A DNA stretch of 64,000 nt from Allopusillimonas ginsengisoli (lineage in GTDB: Bacteria; Pseudomonadota; Gammaproteobacteria; Burkholderiales; Burkholderiaceae_B): contig RAPG01000001.1 of assembly GCA_005239165.1 (NCBI GenBank), positions 124,001 to 188,000 of the forward strand. Direction: 5' to 3'. The position numbers and the translations under genes are program-made. This document shows positions 34,083 to 43,072 of this stretch, piece by piece. The notes under the pieces are model-generated. The model did not search any database. It was not told where the DNA came from and worked only from the letters and a program-made list of their open reading frames with translations. Within the stretch, counting starts at the first letter, position 1; every line of letters begins with the position of its first letter.

Positions 34083-35854
34083 TTCAGCTTGACCCCCAGG
34101 CGCTTCAGTGTTTCTTGCAATACCTCATTGTCGGATGCAGTGGTTGCCGCCTTGCTCCATACTTTCATCGCCTCGTCACGCCGGCCGCTTACCCATAGCA
34201 CCTCGCCCAGGTGGGCACGAACTTCGACAGAATCCATCTGGCTGAGCGAACGCTTAAGATATTCGATAGCGGCCTCGTAATCGCCCGTGCGGTAGAAATA
34301 CCAGCCTACGCTATCAAGAATGAACGGGTTATCTGGCTCAAGGTCGAGTGCGCGTTCAAGCAGGTCTTGCGCTTCATTGAGCTTGCGGTTCTGGTCGGCA
34401 TAGGTGTAGCCCAGCGAGTTGTAAGCATTGGCGTTATTGGGGTCGAGCTCAATGACCCGCCGCATCAGCTTCTCGAAGTCTTCCGCACGGCCCTGTCTTT
34501 CATACAACATGGCCAGGTCGTATTTGATTTCAGTGGAATCAGGAATCTCTTTGTCTGCTTTGACCAGCACTTCAACGGCCGTGTCGGTGCGACCGGCCTC
34601 GCGGTATATCGACGCCAGCGTCAGCGCCAGCACTGAGCGTTCATGCGTATCTCGGGGGTGCAGCCGATCAAGGCTGCGGCGGGCGCCGTCAAGGTCGCCC
34701 AGGCGCGCTTGCAGCACCGCTTTGTGCACTTGTGCCTGAAAATTGAGTGACGGGTCATCAATGAGATCAAGCTGTGCAATGGCTTCCCGCAGATTGTTCT
34801 GACGCTCGGCGATCTGTACCAGCAGCAGACGCGCATCAGAAGCATCAGCCATAGCGTTGCTGGCCTTGTCTCGTATAGACAAGCGGCGCTGGCTCTGTAC
34901 CGAAATGTATTCTTCGAGCAGTTTGCGGGCCTGGTCGTAATGCGCCGCCCGAATATTTACCTCAGCTTCGGTATATAGCAGGTCAAAGTCTTCCGGGGCG
35001 TTGCTGCGCATCAGGGCCACTTGCTGCAAAGCCTCGTCGAATTGGCGCCGCTCTACCAGACGGTTAACGTACAGTAGCTGCACATCGCGGGAGTCGGGAT
35101 GAGTGCGTACGAATTCACGGGTTTCTTTAAGCGCCAGCTCGGGGTCAGCCTGCAGGCCATACTCGAGAATGCGTTGCGCGGCGAGCCCTGAGTCAGGGTC
35201 GATCTGTTGTGCTTTGCGAGCCTCTTTCAGGGCGCGATCGGGATCTGAAGCGGCCCAGGCTGCATCCGACAAGGCCAGGTGGGCCGCAGCCACGCCCATA
35301 ATTGATGGATGCAAGGCTTTTTCAAGCACTTCAAGAGCCAGCCGTTTGTCTGGCATTTTGCCAATAATGGCAGACGCCTGCGCCACGGCGCGCTCTTTGT
35401 CATCAGCTTTGTCTATGCGATCCCAGAGCGCGTTGGCCAACCCTGTGGTCTGCCCGCTGGAAGCCGCGAGGGCCAGCGATGAGGCCACAGCTTCGGGATC
35501 TTTGGGCGCAAGCAGGGCCCACTGGCGCGCCGCCGCCAGGGCTCGCGCCAGATTGCGATCTATCATGGCAAACTGAAATGCCCGCTTGGCCAGCCTCGGG
35601 TCAGAGGTTTCGATGGCAAGGTCAAGCAAAGTTTGCCCTGCCAGGTCATACTGACCCTGAGAGGCAGCCAGTTCGGCTGCCAGCACTCGATATAGTATAT
35701 CGGGCGTTAGCGTGACCGAAGGCAGCTCGCCGGCATGAAGTCTGATTTGCTCAACTGACTCTTGCGTATCGTCTGACGTGGGCTGTGCAGCCGCTGGCCA
35801 ATGCAAAAAGGCAGACATGCATACCGCGTACAGCAGAGGATTTGAAAATTTCAT
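34079..35854 (-). CDS. Exported tetratricopeptide repeat protein
   Basis: 591 residues. A signal peptide (MKFSNPLLYAVCMSAFLHWP AAAQ, split by a space) leads into a mostly alpha-helical protein. Clear TPR units lie at the C-terminus (PNNANAYNSLGYTYADQNRK; PDNPFILDSVGWYFYRTGDY EAAIEYL, also split). It resembles the periplasmic TPR protein encoded before lolB in many betaproteobacteria. Specific function unknown; context suggests envelope biogenesis. Divergent from mutM. Confidence 0.88.
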   Translation of the reverse strand: MKFSNPLLYAVCMSAFLHWPAAAQPTSDDTQESVEQIRLHAGELPSVTLTPDILYRVLAAELAASQGQYDLAGQTLLDLAIETSDPRLAKRAFQFAMIDRNLARALAAARQWALLAPKDPEAVASSLALAASSGQTTGLANALWDRIDKADDKERAVAQASAIIGKMPDKRLALEVLEKALHPSIMGVAAAHLALSDAAWAASDPDRALKEARKAQQIDPDSGLAAQRILEYGLQADPELALKETREFVRTHPDSRDVQLLYVNRLVERRQFDEALQQVALMRSNAPEDFDLLYTEAEVNIRAAHYDQARKLLEEYISVQSQRRLSIRDKASNAMADASDARLLLVQIAERQNNLREAIAQLDLIDDPSLNFQAQVHKAVLQARLGDLDGARRSLDRLHPRDTHERSVLALTLASIYREAGRTDTAVEVLVKADKEIPDSTEIKYDLAMLYERQGRAEDFEKLMRRVIELDPNNANAYNSLGYTYADQNRKLNEAQDLLERALDLEPDNPFILDSVGWYFYRTGDYEAAIEYLKRSLSQMDSVEVRAHLGEVLWVSGRRDEAMKVWSKAATTASDNEVLQETLKRLGVKLK

Positions 35855-35936
35855 TCAGAAAAACCGTCGTCGCTGAGCCATGGTGAGCGTCAGATGGCAA
35901 AATTACATAGTCGGAACACGATGTTATCACCCCCTT

Positions 35937-36764
35937 ATGCCTGAACTACCAGAAGTTGAAACAACACGTCGCGGAATAGCTACGATAATGACCGGTCGCG
36001 TACTCGAACGCTTCACCGTTTATGAGTCACGCATGCGCTGGCCCATACCCGCCGACATGGGGTCCAGAGTCACGGGGCAACAAGTATTAAGCTGTGAACG
36101 TCGCGGCAAATACCTGCTGTTAAATTTTGCGCACGGTACGCAAATCGTGCATCTTGGCATGTCCGGGTCGATCAGGCGCGCCCCGCTTGACCAGCCGCGC
36201 CTGAAACATGACCATGTTGAATGGGTGTTTGGAGATGCCCGTTTTTTGCTGCACGACCCGCGTCGCTTTGGCGCTGTACTTTGGCATGACCTGGCTGATG
36301 GCCCGCTTTCTGGCCACCCGCTGCTTGCCAGGCTTGGCATAGAGCCTTTTGATGCCAACTTTACCGGCAGACACCTGCATCAAGGCCTGAAAGGCAAAAC
36401 CCAGGCCATCAAGCAAGCTCTGCTGGCTGGCCATATTGTAGTGGGTGTCGGCAATATTTATGCCTCTGAGGCGTTGTTCAAAGCGCGCATCAACCCTCAG
36501 GCACGATCGGGCTCGCTTTCGCTGGCGCGATGCGAAACGTTGGCGACAGCCATACGGCAAACCTTAACTCAGGCGCTTGAATCAGGCGGCAGCACCCTGC
36601 GTGACTACGTTAACGCCACTGGCGAAGCCGGCGCCTATTTTAGCCTGCACGCTGCCGTTTACGACCACGCGGGCAAGCCCTGTGCAATCTGCGAAACACC
36701 GATACGGCGCATTATCCAGGGGCAGCGGGCCACGTATTACTGCCCGGTCTGCCAACGCCGCTAG
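35937..36764 (+). CDS. mutM: Formamidopyrimidine-DNA glycosylase
   Basis: 275 residues. Bifunctional glycosylase/AP lyase that removes 8-oxoguanine and formamidopyrimidines. It starts MPELPEVETTRRGI (catalytic Pro1, Glu2) and has the conserved Lys in RRGKYLLLNF. It ends with the zinc finger CAICETPIRRIIQGQRATYY followed by CPVC. The ATG at 35937 is fixed by the need for an N-terminal proline. Divergent from the TPR gene. Confidence 0.97.
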   Translation: MPELPEVETTRRGIATIMTGRVLERFTVYESRMRWPIPADMGSRVTGQQVLSCERRGKYLLLNFAHGTQIVHLGMSGSIRRAPLDQPRLKHDHVEWVFGDARFLLHDPRRFGAVLWHDLADGPLSGHPLLARLGIEPFDANFTGRHLHQGLKGKTQAIKQALLAGHIVVGVGNIYASEALFKARINPQARSGSLSLARCETLATAIRQTLTQALESGGSTLRDYVNATGEAGAYFSLHAAVYDHAGKPCAICETPIRRIIQGQRATYYCPVCQRR

Positions 36765-36801
36765 CCTTCATATACCTGAGCGGTATTTTGATCCCATTGT
36801 T

Positions 36802-36966
36802 CTTCTGAGCCTGGCTGATCAGGCAGATGCCTTCCTTCTGCGTCTGCCTGTTCGGGCAGATGCCCTCCTTCTAAGCCTGGCTGATCGGACACATGCCGTC
36901 CTTCTGAGCCTGCCTGATCGGACACATGCCCTCCTTCTGAGCCTGGCTGACCAGACAGATGCCTTG
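36802..36966. repeat. Five tandem 33-bp repeats downstream of mutM
   Basis: Units start at 36802, 36835, 36868, 36901 and 36934, each exactly 33 bp, on the pattern CTTCTGAGCCTGGCTGATCG then GACACATGCCCTC. A partial sixth unit follows at 36967. The copies differ by 3-9 substitutions and no indels. One + frame stays open as 11-residue units (LLSLADRTHAV-like), but it has no start signal and overlaps mutM. On the minus strand one frame reads Gly/Glu/His-rich units. No function is assigned. Confidence 0.9.
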
Positions 36967-36985
36967 CTCTCAGCCTGATGTTATC

Positions 36986-37002
36986 GTTCGTTTATAACGA
37001 AC
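36986..37002. promoter_or_regulatory. Palindrome upstream of hmgA
   Basis: GTTCGTTTATAACGAAC: perfect 7-bp arms around TAT, 160 bases before the hmgA ATG. Its form resembles IclR- or TetR-family operators. No regulator gene adjoins it, so the binder is unknown. Confidence 0.45.
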
Positions 37003-37162
37003 TGATTGCACATGAACAAACATTAAACTATAGTTTTAGGCATAAAACATCCAGCGAAAAGCAGCGGCGCTTTTGCACGTCAGAAGCATCAATGCAGACA
37101 ACCACACAATACCGGGCCACCATCTTCGCGAAGGCAGCACGGCATATCCAAGGAAATTCGTG

Positions 37163-38464
37163 ATGAGCAAACTTGACTACCAGAACGGGTTTGGCAACCA
37201 CTGCACCACCGAAGCGCTGCCCGGTGCCCTGCCAGTGGGCCGGAACTCGCCGCAGACCTGCCCCTACGGCCTTTATGCAGAGCAGCTCACCGGCACGGCC
37301 TTCACCATGTCACGCGCTGAAAACAGGCGGTCATGGCTTTATCGCATTCGGCCTTCAGCCCAGCAGGGCGCATTCGAGGCCTGCAATGCCGCACCTTCGT
37401 GGACCGCAGGCTTTGGAGCTGGGCCGATCACACCAAACCGGCTGCGATGGAATCCGCCGCCCATGCCTGAAACGCCGACAGACTTTCTGGGCGGCATGCA
37501 GACCTGGGCAGGCAATGGCCATAATGAAGACCAGACAGGCATTGGCATACAGCTTTATGCGGCAAATCAGTCAATGACACAGCGCGCTTTCTACAATGCC
37601 GATGCCGAAATGCTGGTGGTGCCTCAGCAAGGCCGCCTGCGCTTTGTCACCGAGCTGGGTCTGCTTGATGTTGAGCCCTGCGAGATCGCGATTATTCCGC
37701 GTGGCGTGCGATTTCGCGTCGAACTGCCAGACGGACAGGCGCGAGGTTATATGCTGGAAAATTTCGGTGCCCACTTGCGTCTGCCCGAGCTCGGCCCCCT
37801 GGGCTCCAACGGCCTGGCCAATGTTCGTGATTTCCAGACACCTGTCGCCTGGTATGAAGACCTTGAAGGCCCTTGCGAGCTGGTCGCCAAGTTTACAGGC
37901 GGCTTCTGGCGCACTACGCTCGAACACTCACCTTTTGATGTCGTCGCCTGGCATGGCAATTACGCCCCCTGCAAGTATGATTTGCGCCGCTTCAACGCCA
38001 TTGGCTCCATCAGCTTTGATCACCCCGATCCGTGCATTTTTACTGTACTGACCTCGCCGTCTGACACGCCCGGCGCTGCCAATGTAGATTTTGCGATTTT
38101 CCCACCCCGGGTTCTGGCCATGGAAAACACCTTTCGTCCACCCTGGTTTCATCGCAACTATGCCAGCGAATTCATGGGGCTGATTCAGGGCGTCTATGAT
38201 GCCAAGGCCGAAGGCTTCGTGCCAGGCGGTGCCAGCCTGCACAACTGCATGTCAGCGCATGGCCCTGACGCCGCCACCTTTGAAAAGGCCAGCACCGCCG
38301 ACACTGGCACGCCTGACTACATCCGGGATACGATGGCATTCATGTTTGAAACACGCCGCATCATACGCCCAGCCCCGGCAGCGCTTGAGGCTGCAACCTT
38401 GCAGACGGACTACGACGATGTCTGGGGCGGCTTCACGAAACATTTCAACCCCGACCGGCCCTGA
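37163..38464 (+). CDS. hmgA: Homogentisate 1,2-dioxygenase
   Basis: 433 residues. Fe(II) enzyme that cleaves homogentisate to maleylacetoacetate in tyrosine and phenylalanine degradation. Seen: [20 protein letters not shown] at the start, and the iron-ligand region with His/Glu in [19 protein letters not shown] and the [18 protein letters not shown] loop. AAGGAAA precedes the ATG at 37163. Followed 50 bases later by fahA, forming the usual pair. No maleylacetoacetate isomerase gene is in the window. Confidence 0.97.
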   Translation: MSKLDYQNGFGNHCTTEALPGALPVGRNSPQTCPYGLYAEQLTGTAFTMSRAENRRSWLYRIRPSAQQGAFEACNAAPSWTAGFGAGPITPNRLRWNPPPMPETPTDFLGGMQTWAGNGHNEDQTGIGIQLYAANQSMTQRAFYNADAEMLVVPQQGRLRFVTELGLLDVEPCEIAIIPRGVRFRVELPDGQARGYMLENFGAHLRLPELGPLGSNGLANVRDFQTPVAWYEDLEGPCELVAKFTGGFWRTTLEHSPFDVVAWHGNYAPCKYDLRRFNAIGSISFDHPDPCIFTVLTSPSDTPGAANVDFAIFPPRVLAMENTFRPPWFHRNYASEFMGLIQGVYDAKAEGFVPGGASLHNCMSAHGPDAATFEKASTADTGTPDYIRDTMAFMFETRRIIRPAPAALEAATLQTDYDDVWGGFTKHFNPDRP

Positions 38465-38514
38465 TCGCTGTCACGACCGAGCCGACGACCGACTTTCTCT
38501 TCGCTGGATTGCTG

Positions 38515-39837
38515 ATGTCTTATCTGAATGAAACGCATGACCCTGCGCTGCAAAGCTGGGTTATCTCTGCCAATGAAAAAAACAATGGCTTTCCCGTACA
38601 GAACCTTCCCTTCGGTGTTTTTCGCCCGGGGGCAGGCTCAGGTAATTTCCGGCCGGGCGTCGCCATTGGCGACCAGATTCTTGATCTCGCCGTGCTTGCA
38701 GGAGTGCGCCCCTTTGCCGAGGAAGCCGGACAGGCACTGGACGCCTGCCGCAGCAGCACACTCAATGGCCTCATGGCGTTGGGGCAGACACACTGGTCAG
38801 CGCTGCGCCTTGCACTGTCACGCGCCCTGCGCAGCGGATCACCGCTGCAAAGCCAGCTTGAGCCACTACTCACCCCCATGAGTCAGGCAGAAATGGCTGT
38901 TCCAGCGCGTATCGGCGACTACACAGACTTCTACATTTCTTTGCACCATGCCACAGCGGTGGGCAAGCAGTTCAGGCCGGACAACCCTTTGTTGCCCAAC
39001 TATAAGTGGGTACCCATTGGCTATCACGGTCGGGCTTCCAGCATTGGGGTTTCGGGCCAGCACTTCGTTCGCCCGACAGGTCAGACCCGTCCCGCCTCAG
39101 AAGGGGCAGAGCCCGGCTTCGAGCCATGCAAACGGCTGGATTTTGAGCTTGAGCTTGGTGTTTTTGTGGGCGAGGGTAACCCGCAGGGCAAGCGCATACC
39201 CATAAACCAGGCTGAAAGCCATGTGTTTGGCCTGTGCATTTTGAACGACTGGTCGGCCCGTGATCTTCAAGCCTGGGAATACCAGCCACTAGGGCCGTTT
39301 CTGGCCAAAAACTTCGCCACCACGATATCCCCCTGGATAGTCACCCTCGAGGCGCTTGCTCCTTTTCGTGTTCCGTTTGCACGTGGCGACGCAGAGCCTC
39401 AACCTCTGCCCTATCTGCAATCACAGGCCAACCAGGATGCAGGTGCTTTTGATATTGGACTGGAGGTTTTGCTGACCACGCAGACATCGCGTGCTCAGAA
39501 TGCCGAACCCGCTTCGCTGGCACGCAGCAACTTCAAAGACGCTGCTTACTGGAGCATCAGCCAGCTCGTTGCACATCACACCGTGAATGGCTGCAACCTG
39601 CAATCTGGAGACCTGTTCGGCACAGGCACGCTGTCTGGCCCCAAAAAAGGCACAGAAGGTTCGTTGCTCGAGCTAAATAGTGGGGGTAAAGAAGCTGTGA
39701 AGCTACCCTGGGGCGAAGAGCGCGTATTTCTGGAGGATCACGACGAGATCATTTTGCGCGCACAATGCAGTAAACCGGGCTATCCCACCATCAGCCTGGG
39801 CGAATGCAGCGGAACCGTGCTGCCGGCCGCTCAGTAA
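38515..39837 (+). CDS. fahA: Fumarylacetoacetase
   Basis: 440 residues. Hydrolyses fumarylacetoacetate to fumarate and acetoacetate, the last step of homogentisate degradation. Seen: the DYTDFYISLHHATAVGKQFR active-site region, GYHGRASSI, LDFELELGVFVGEG metal ligands, and NDWSARDLQAWEYQPLGPFL, then AKNFATTISPW. The ATG at 38515 is chosen; an in-frame TTG lies two codons upstream. Same transcript as hmgA. Confidence 0.97.
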   Translation: MSYLNETHDPALQSWVISANEKNNGFPVQNLPFGVFRPGAGSGNFRPGVAIGDQILDLAVLAGVRPFAEEAGQALDACRSSTLNGLMALGQTHWSALRLALSRALRSGSPLQSQLEPLLTPMSQAEMAVPARIGDYTDFYISLHHATAVGKQFRPDNPLLPNYKWVPIGYHGRASSIGVSGQHFVRPTGQTRPASEGAEPGFEPCKRLDFELELGVFVGEGNPQGKRIPINQAESHVFGLCILNDWSARDLQAWEYQPLGPFLAKNFATTISPWIVTLEALAPFRVPFARGDAEPQPLPYLQSQANQDAGAFDIGLEVLLTTQTSRAQNAEPASLARSNFKDAAYWSISQLVAHHTVNGCNLQSGDLFGTGTLSGPKKGTEGSLLELNSGGKEAVKLPWGEERVFLEDHDEIILRAQCSKPGYPTISLGECSGTVLPAAQ

Positions 39838-39894
39838 ACAAGCCACCCGGTCATACACAGCAAACTGGCCGGGCCATCAGGCCCTGGCCACTAG

Positions 39895-41310
39895 CTACCC
39901 GACAAGCACCTTGCCGGGGTTCATGAGACCGTGCGGATCAAGCACGTCTTTGATCCGACGCATGAGCGCCATTTCGACTGGATCTTTATAGCGCGGCAAG
40001 GCGTCGCGCTTGAGCTGGCCCACTCCGTGCTCGGCACTGATCGACCCACCAAACTGATATACGCTTTCGTGCACCAGTTCGTAGATATCGTACTGGCGCT
40101 CTAGCAGACCTTCTTCGCTGTAAGCCTGGCCGCGCGCAACGTTGTAGTGCAAATTGCCATCGCCCAGATGGCCAAAAATAACGTGCTCGATGCCCGGAAA
40201 ACGCTCTTGCAGCGCCGCATTGGTGACGCGAACAAATTCGGCCATGCGTGACACAGGAATGGAAACGTCGTGCTTGATGCTTTTACCAAACGCCTTTTCT
40301 GCCAGTGGAATGCTTTCACGCAAATGCCACAAGGCCTTGCTTTGCGTAATGCTTTCTGCAATAACCGCATCTTGTACCAAGCCAGCCTCTATGGTTGCTC
40401 CGACAACGGTTTCAAACCGCTCACGGGCATGCTCTGCGCTTTCGCTGTCAGAAAGCTCAAGCAGCGCATACCAGGGCATGCTGGCAGACTCGCCTTCAAA
40501 TGGAAGACGCTGTTCGGGGTAGCAGGAAACCACGCCCTTTAGGCAATTGCCAGCGATCAGTTCAAAGCCAGTGAGCGAGGCGCCAAAGCCTTTTTGTGCA
40601 GCAGAAAGTACGGTGACAGCATCTTCGACCGACCCCAACGCCAGCAGTGCGGTGCACTGTGCAACGGGAAGCGGATACAGCTTAACCGTGGCTGCCGTAA
40701 TTATGCCCAGCGTGCCCTCGCTGCCTATGTACAGATCGCGCAAGTCGTAACCGGTATTGTCTTTGCGCAGGCCACGCAGCCCATGCCATATGTCGCCATC
40801 GGCCGTGACAACTTCGACGCCAAGGACGAGTTCACGGGTATTGCCATAGCGCAGCACCTGTGTGCCACCGGCGTTTGTAGCCAGATTGCCACCTATGGTG
40901 CAACTGCCCTCTGCCGCCAGGCTAAGTGGAAACAGGCGGTCTGCATCGCGGGCTGCTTGCTGGACTGCCTGCAAAATACACCCAGCTTCCACAACCATGG
41001 TGTCGTTATCGGTATCAACACTACGAATGGCATTAAGACGTTGCAGCGAAATAACCACGGCATTGCCTTTGTCGTCGGGGGTGGCACCGCCGCACAGGCC
41101 AGTGTTGCCACCTTGCGGCACCATGGGCACTTTATGCGCCACGCACCAGCGAACCACCTCGGCGACTTCTTCGGTAGAGCCAGGTTTGACGACAGCCAGC
41201 GCCGCACCTTGATATCGCCCGCGCCAATCGGTGACATAAGACTCGGCTTCTGCCCCCACCAGCACGTATGGCTGCCCCAGCATTTGAACTAACTCGTCGA
41301 TCTGACTCAT
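39895..41310 (-). CDS. FAD-binding oxidoreductase, D-2-hydroxyacid (D-lactate/D-2-hydroxyglutarate) dehydrogenase type
   Basis: 471 residues. A VAO-fold flavoprotein with FAD-binding (VPQGGNTGLCGGATPD; GSCTIGGNLATNAGGTQVLR) and a C-terminal substrate domain with the metal-ligand His residues (EHVIFGHLGDGNLHYNV; SISAEHGVGQLKRD). It is closest in form to D-2-hydroxyglutarate dehydrogenase and D-lactate dehydrogenase (GlcD-like). Substrate not decided. It converges with fahA; upstream is the divergent phosphomannomutase gene. Confidence 0.88.
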   Translation of the reverse strand: MSQIDELVQMLGQPYVLVGAEAESYVTDWRGRYQGAALAVVKPGSTEEVAEVVRWCVAHKVPMVPQGGNTGLCGGATPDDKGNAVVISLQRLNAIRSVDTDNDTMVVEAGCILQAVQQAARDADRLFPLSLAAEGSCTIGGNLATNAGGTQVLRYGNTRELVLGVEVVTADGDIWHGLRGLRKDNTGYDLRDLYIGSEGTLGIITAATVKLYPLPVAQCTALLALGSVEDAVTVLSAAQKGFGASLTGFELIAGNCLKGVVSCYPEQRLPFEGESASMPWYALLELSDSESAEHARERFETVVGATIEAGLVQDAVIAESITQSKALWHLRESIPLAEKAFGKSIKHDVSIPVSRMAEFVRVTNAALQERFPGIEHVIFGHLGDGNLHYNVARGQAYSEEGLLERQYDIYELVHESVYQFGGSISAEHGVGQLKRDALPRYKDPVEMALMRRIKDVLDPHGLMNPGKVLVG

Positions 41311-41449
41311 TCTGCGATTTCCAGTAAATACATCTAATTATCTATTTTAGGCCAGAAGTGATAGGTGGCCCAGAGCCTGCACAAGCTGACATTTTCAATA
41401 GCAATCCGGGATATCATGCGATATGCCAATCTATTCAAAAGGATATGTC

Positions 41450-42880
41450 GTGACGTCTTCCTCTCGGTCTTCCGCTTCCTGTAACGGCGCGCCAGCTGAG
41501 TCCTGGGCAGCAAGTGCTGTGTTTAAAGCTTACGATATTCGCGGCAAGGTTCCCGGGCAGCTCGATACCGATTTTGCCCGCCAGCTTGGTCAGGCCCTTG
41601 CTCAGCAGGCCCGCACACAAGGCATACATGGGCTGGTCGTAGGCTACGACGGACGTCTCAGCAGCCCTGCACTGGCACAGGCGCTGCAAGAGGGAATTCT
41701 TAGCGGTGGCATAGACACCATTGACCTTGGCATGGTTCACACACCACTCGTGTATTTTGGCGCACACCAAAAAAATACGGGCTCGGGTGTGGCCATTACA
41801 GGCAGCCATAACCCGCCTGACTATAACGGTTTCAAAATCATGATGGGCGGCGTTACGCTGCACGGCGAGGCCATTCTTGAGCTTGCCCGCATCATGGCTA
41901 ACCCAGACCCGCTCAAAGGCATATCTTCTGGGACACATCAGCAAATCGACCTGTCTGAAGAATACATACAGTACATCAAAGACAGTGTCGTTCTGGCACG
42001 GCCCATGAAAATCGCCGTCGACTGCGGTAATGGCGTTGGCGGCAAATTCGCAGCGCGTCTTTATCGGGCGATGGGCTGTACGGTTGACGAGTTGTACTGT
42101 GACGTGGATGGCACTTTCCCCAACCATCATCCTGATCCGGCTGATCCCAATAACCTTCAAGACCTGATCCGCCATGTGAAGAAAACCGACTGCGAGCTGG
42201 GCCTGGCCTTTGACGGTGACGCCGACCGGCTGGGCGTAGTGACGCGTTCGGGGGAAATTATCTGGCCTGACAGGCAGCTTATTCTTTTTGCCAAAGACGT
42301 TTTGTTGCGCGCACCCGGTGCGTCGATTATTTATGATGTGAAATGCAGTCGCCATGTGTCACGAGCAATCAGACTCGCGGGTGGAAAACCCGTTATGTGG
42401 CAGACCGGACATTCTCTGATCAAGGCCAAACTCAAAGGAAGCGGCGCGCCACTGGCGGGCGAAATGAGTGGCCATATTTTCTTCAAAGAGCGCTGGTTCG
42501 GGTTTGATGATGGGCTGTATGCGGGTGCGCGCCTGCTCGAAATACTTTCAAGGCACGATATTGCAAGTGCTGTGCTTGAGGCCTTGCCCAAAGACGTATC
42601 CACACCAGAAATCAAGCTGGAGATGCCCGAAGGGCAGGCTCACCCCCTGATTGCACGATTACAGAAAGACGGCGTATTTCCGGGTGCCACCAGCATCAGC
42701 ACCATCGACGGCGTACGCGCCGAGTACCGTGATGGCTTTGGCCTGGCGCGTGCTTCCAACACCACATCTGTCATCGTGCTGCGCTTCGAGGGCGACACAC
42801 AAGAGGCTGTGGACCGCATCAAGCACGAATATCGTCAGGCACTTTCAGCACTGCAGCCCGATCTGCAGTTTCCATTTTGA
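41450..42880 (+). CDS. Phosphomannomutase / phosphoglucomutase
   Basis: 476 residues from a GTG at 41450 preceded by AAAGGA at 6 bases; an in-frame ATG at 41423 gives 485. Alpha-D-phosphohexomutase with four domains, supplying mannose-1-phosphate and glucose-1-phosphate for surface polysaccharide. Seen: FKAYDIRGKVP at the start, the phosphoserine loop TGSHNPPDYNGFK, the Mg2+ loop AFDGDADRLGVV, the sugar-binding GEMSGHIFFKERW, and the phosphate-binding C-terminal RASNTTSVIVLRFE. The first 27 residues are low-complexity (Ser-rich). Confidence 0.92.
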   Translation: MTSSSRSSASCNGAPAESWAASAVFKAYDIRGKVPGQLDTDFARQLGQALAQQARTQGIHGLVVGYDGRLSSPALAQALQEGILSGGIDTIDLGMVHTPLVYFGAHQKNTGSGVAITGSHNPPDYNGFKIMMGGVTLHGEAILELARIMANPDPLKGISSGTHQQIDLSEEYIQYIKDSVVLARPMKIAVDCGNGVGGKFAARLYRAMGCTVDELYCDVDGTFPNHHPDPADPNNLQDLIRHVKKTDCELGLAFDGDADRLGVVTRSGEIIWPDRQLILFAKDVLLRAPGASIIYDVKCSRHVSRAIRLAGGKPVMWQTGHSLIKAKLKGSGAPLAGEMSGHIFFKERWFGFDDGLYAGARLLEILSRHDIASAVLEALPKDVSTPEIKLEMPEGQAHPLIARLQKDGVFPGATSISTIDGVRAEYRDGFGLARASNTTSVIVLRFEGDTQEAVDRIKHEYRQALSALQPDLQFPF

Positions 42881-43072
42881 TGCACTGCCGTGGCAACCAG
42901 GATGACATCTCTGCGCCATAAATGTGGAGATGTCCGCAGCGGTCCGGGCGCGACAACAAGCCGCTCCTGCTTCGCTTAAATAGCATCTTTCTGACCGCAT
43001 TACCACGGCGCTTACTTTACGGGCTAGCCAGGTGTGTTTCGATCTGAACGACCAAGCGCTTTACGCACCGCG

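Noticed and set aside
36577..36978. 133-residue ORF with 11-residue LLSLADRTH-type repeats
   Set aside because: Begins inside mutM in another frame, with no ribosome-binding site. The repeats are better treated as DNA repeats until expression is shown.
41435..42355. 306-residue ORF on the minus strand
   Set aside because: Antisense to the phosphomannomutase, whose active-site motifs are complete.
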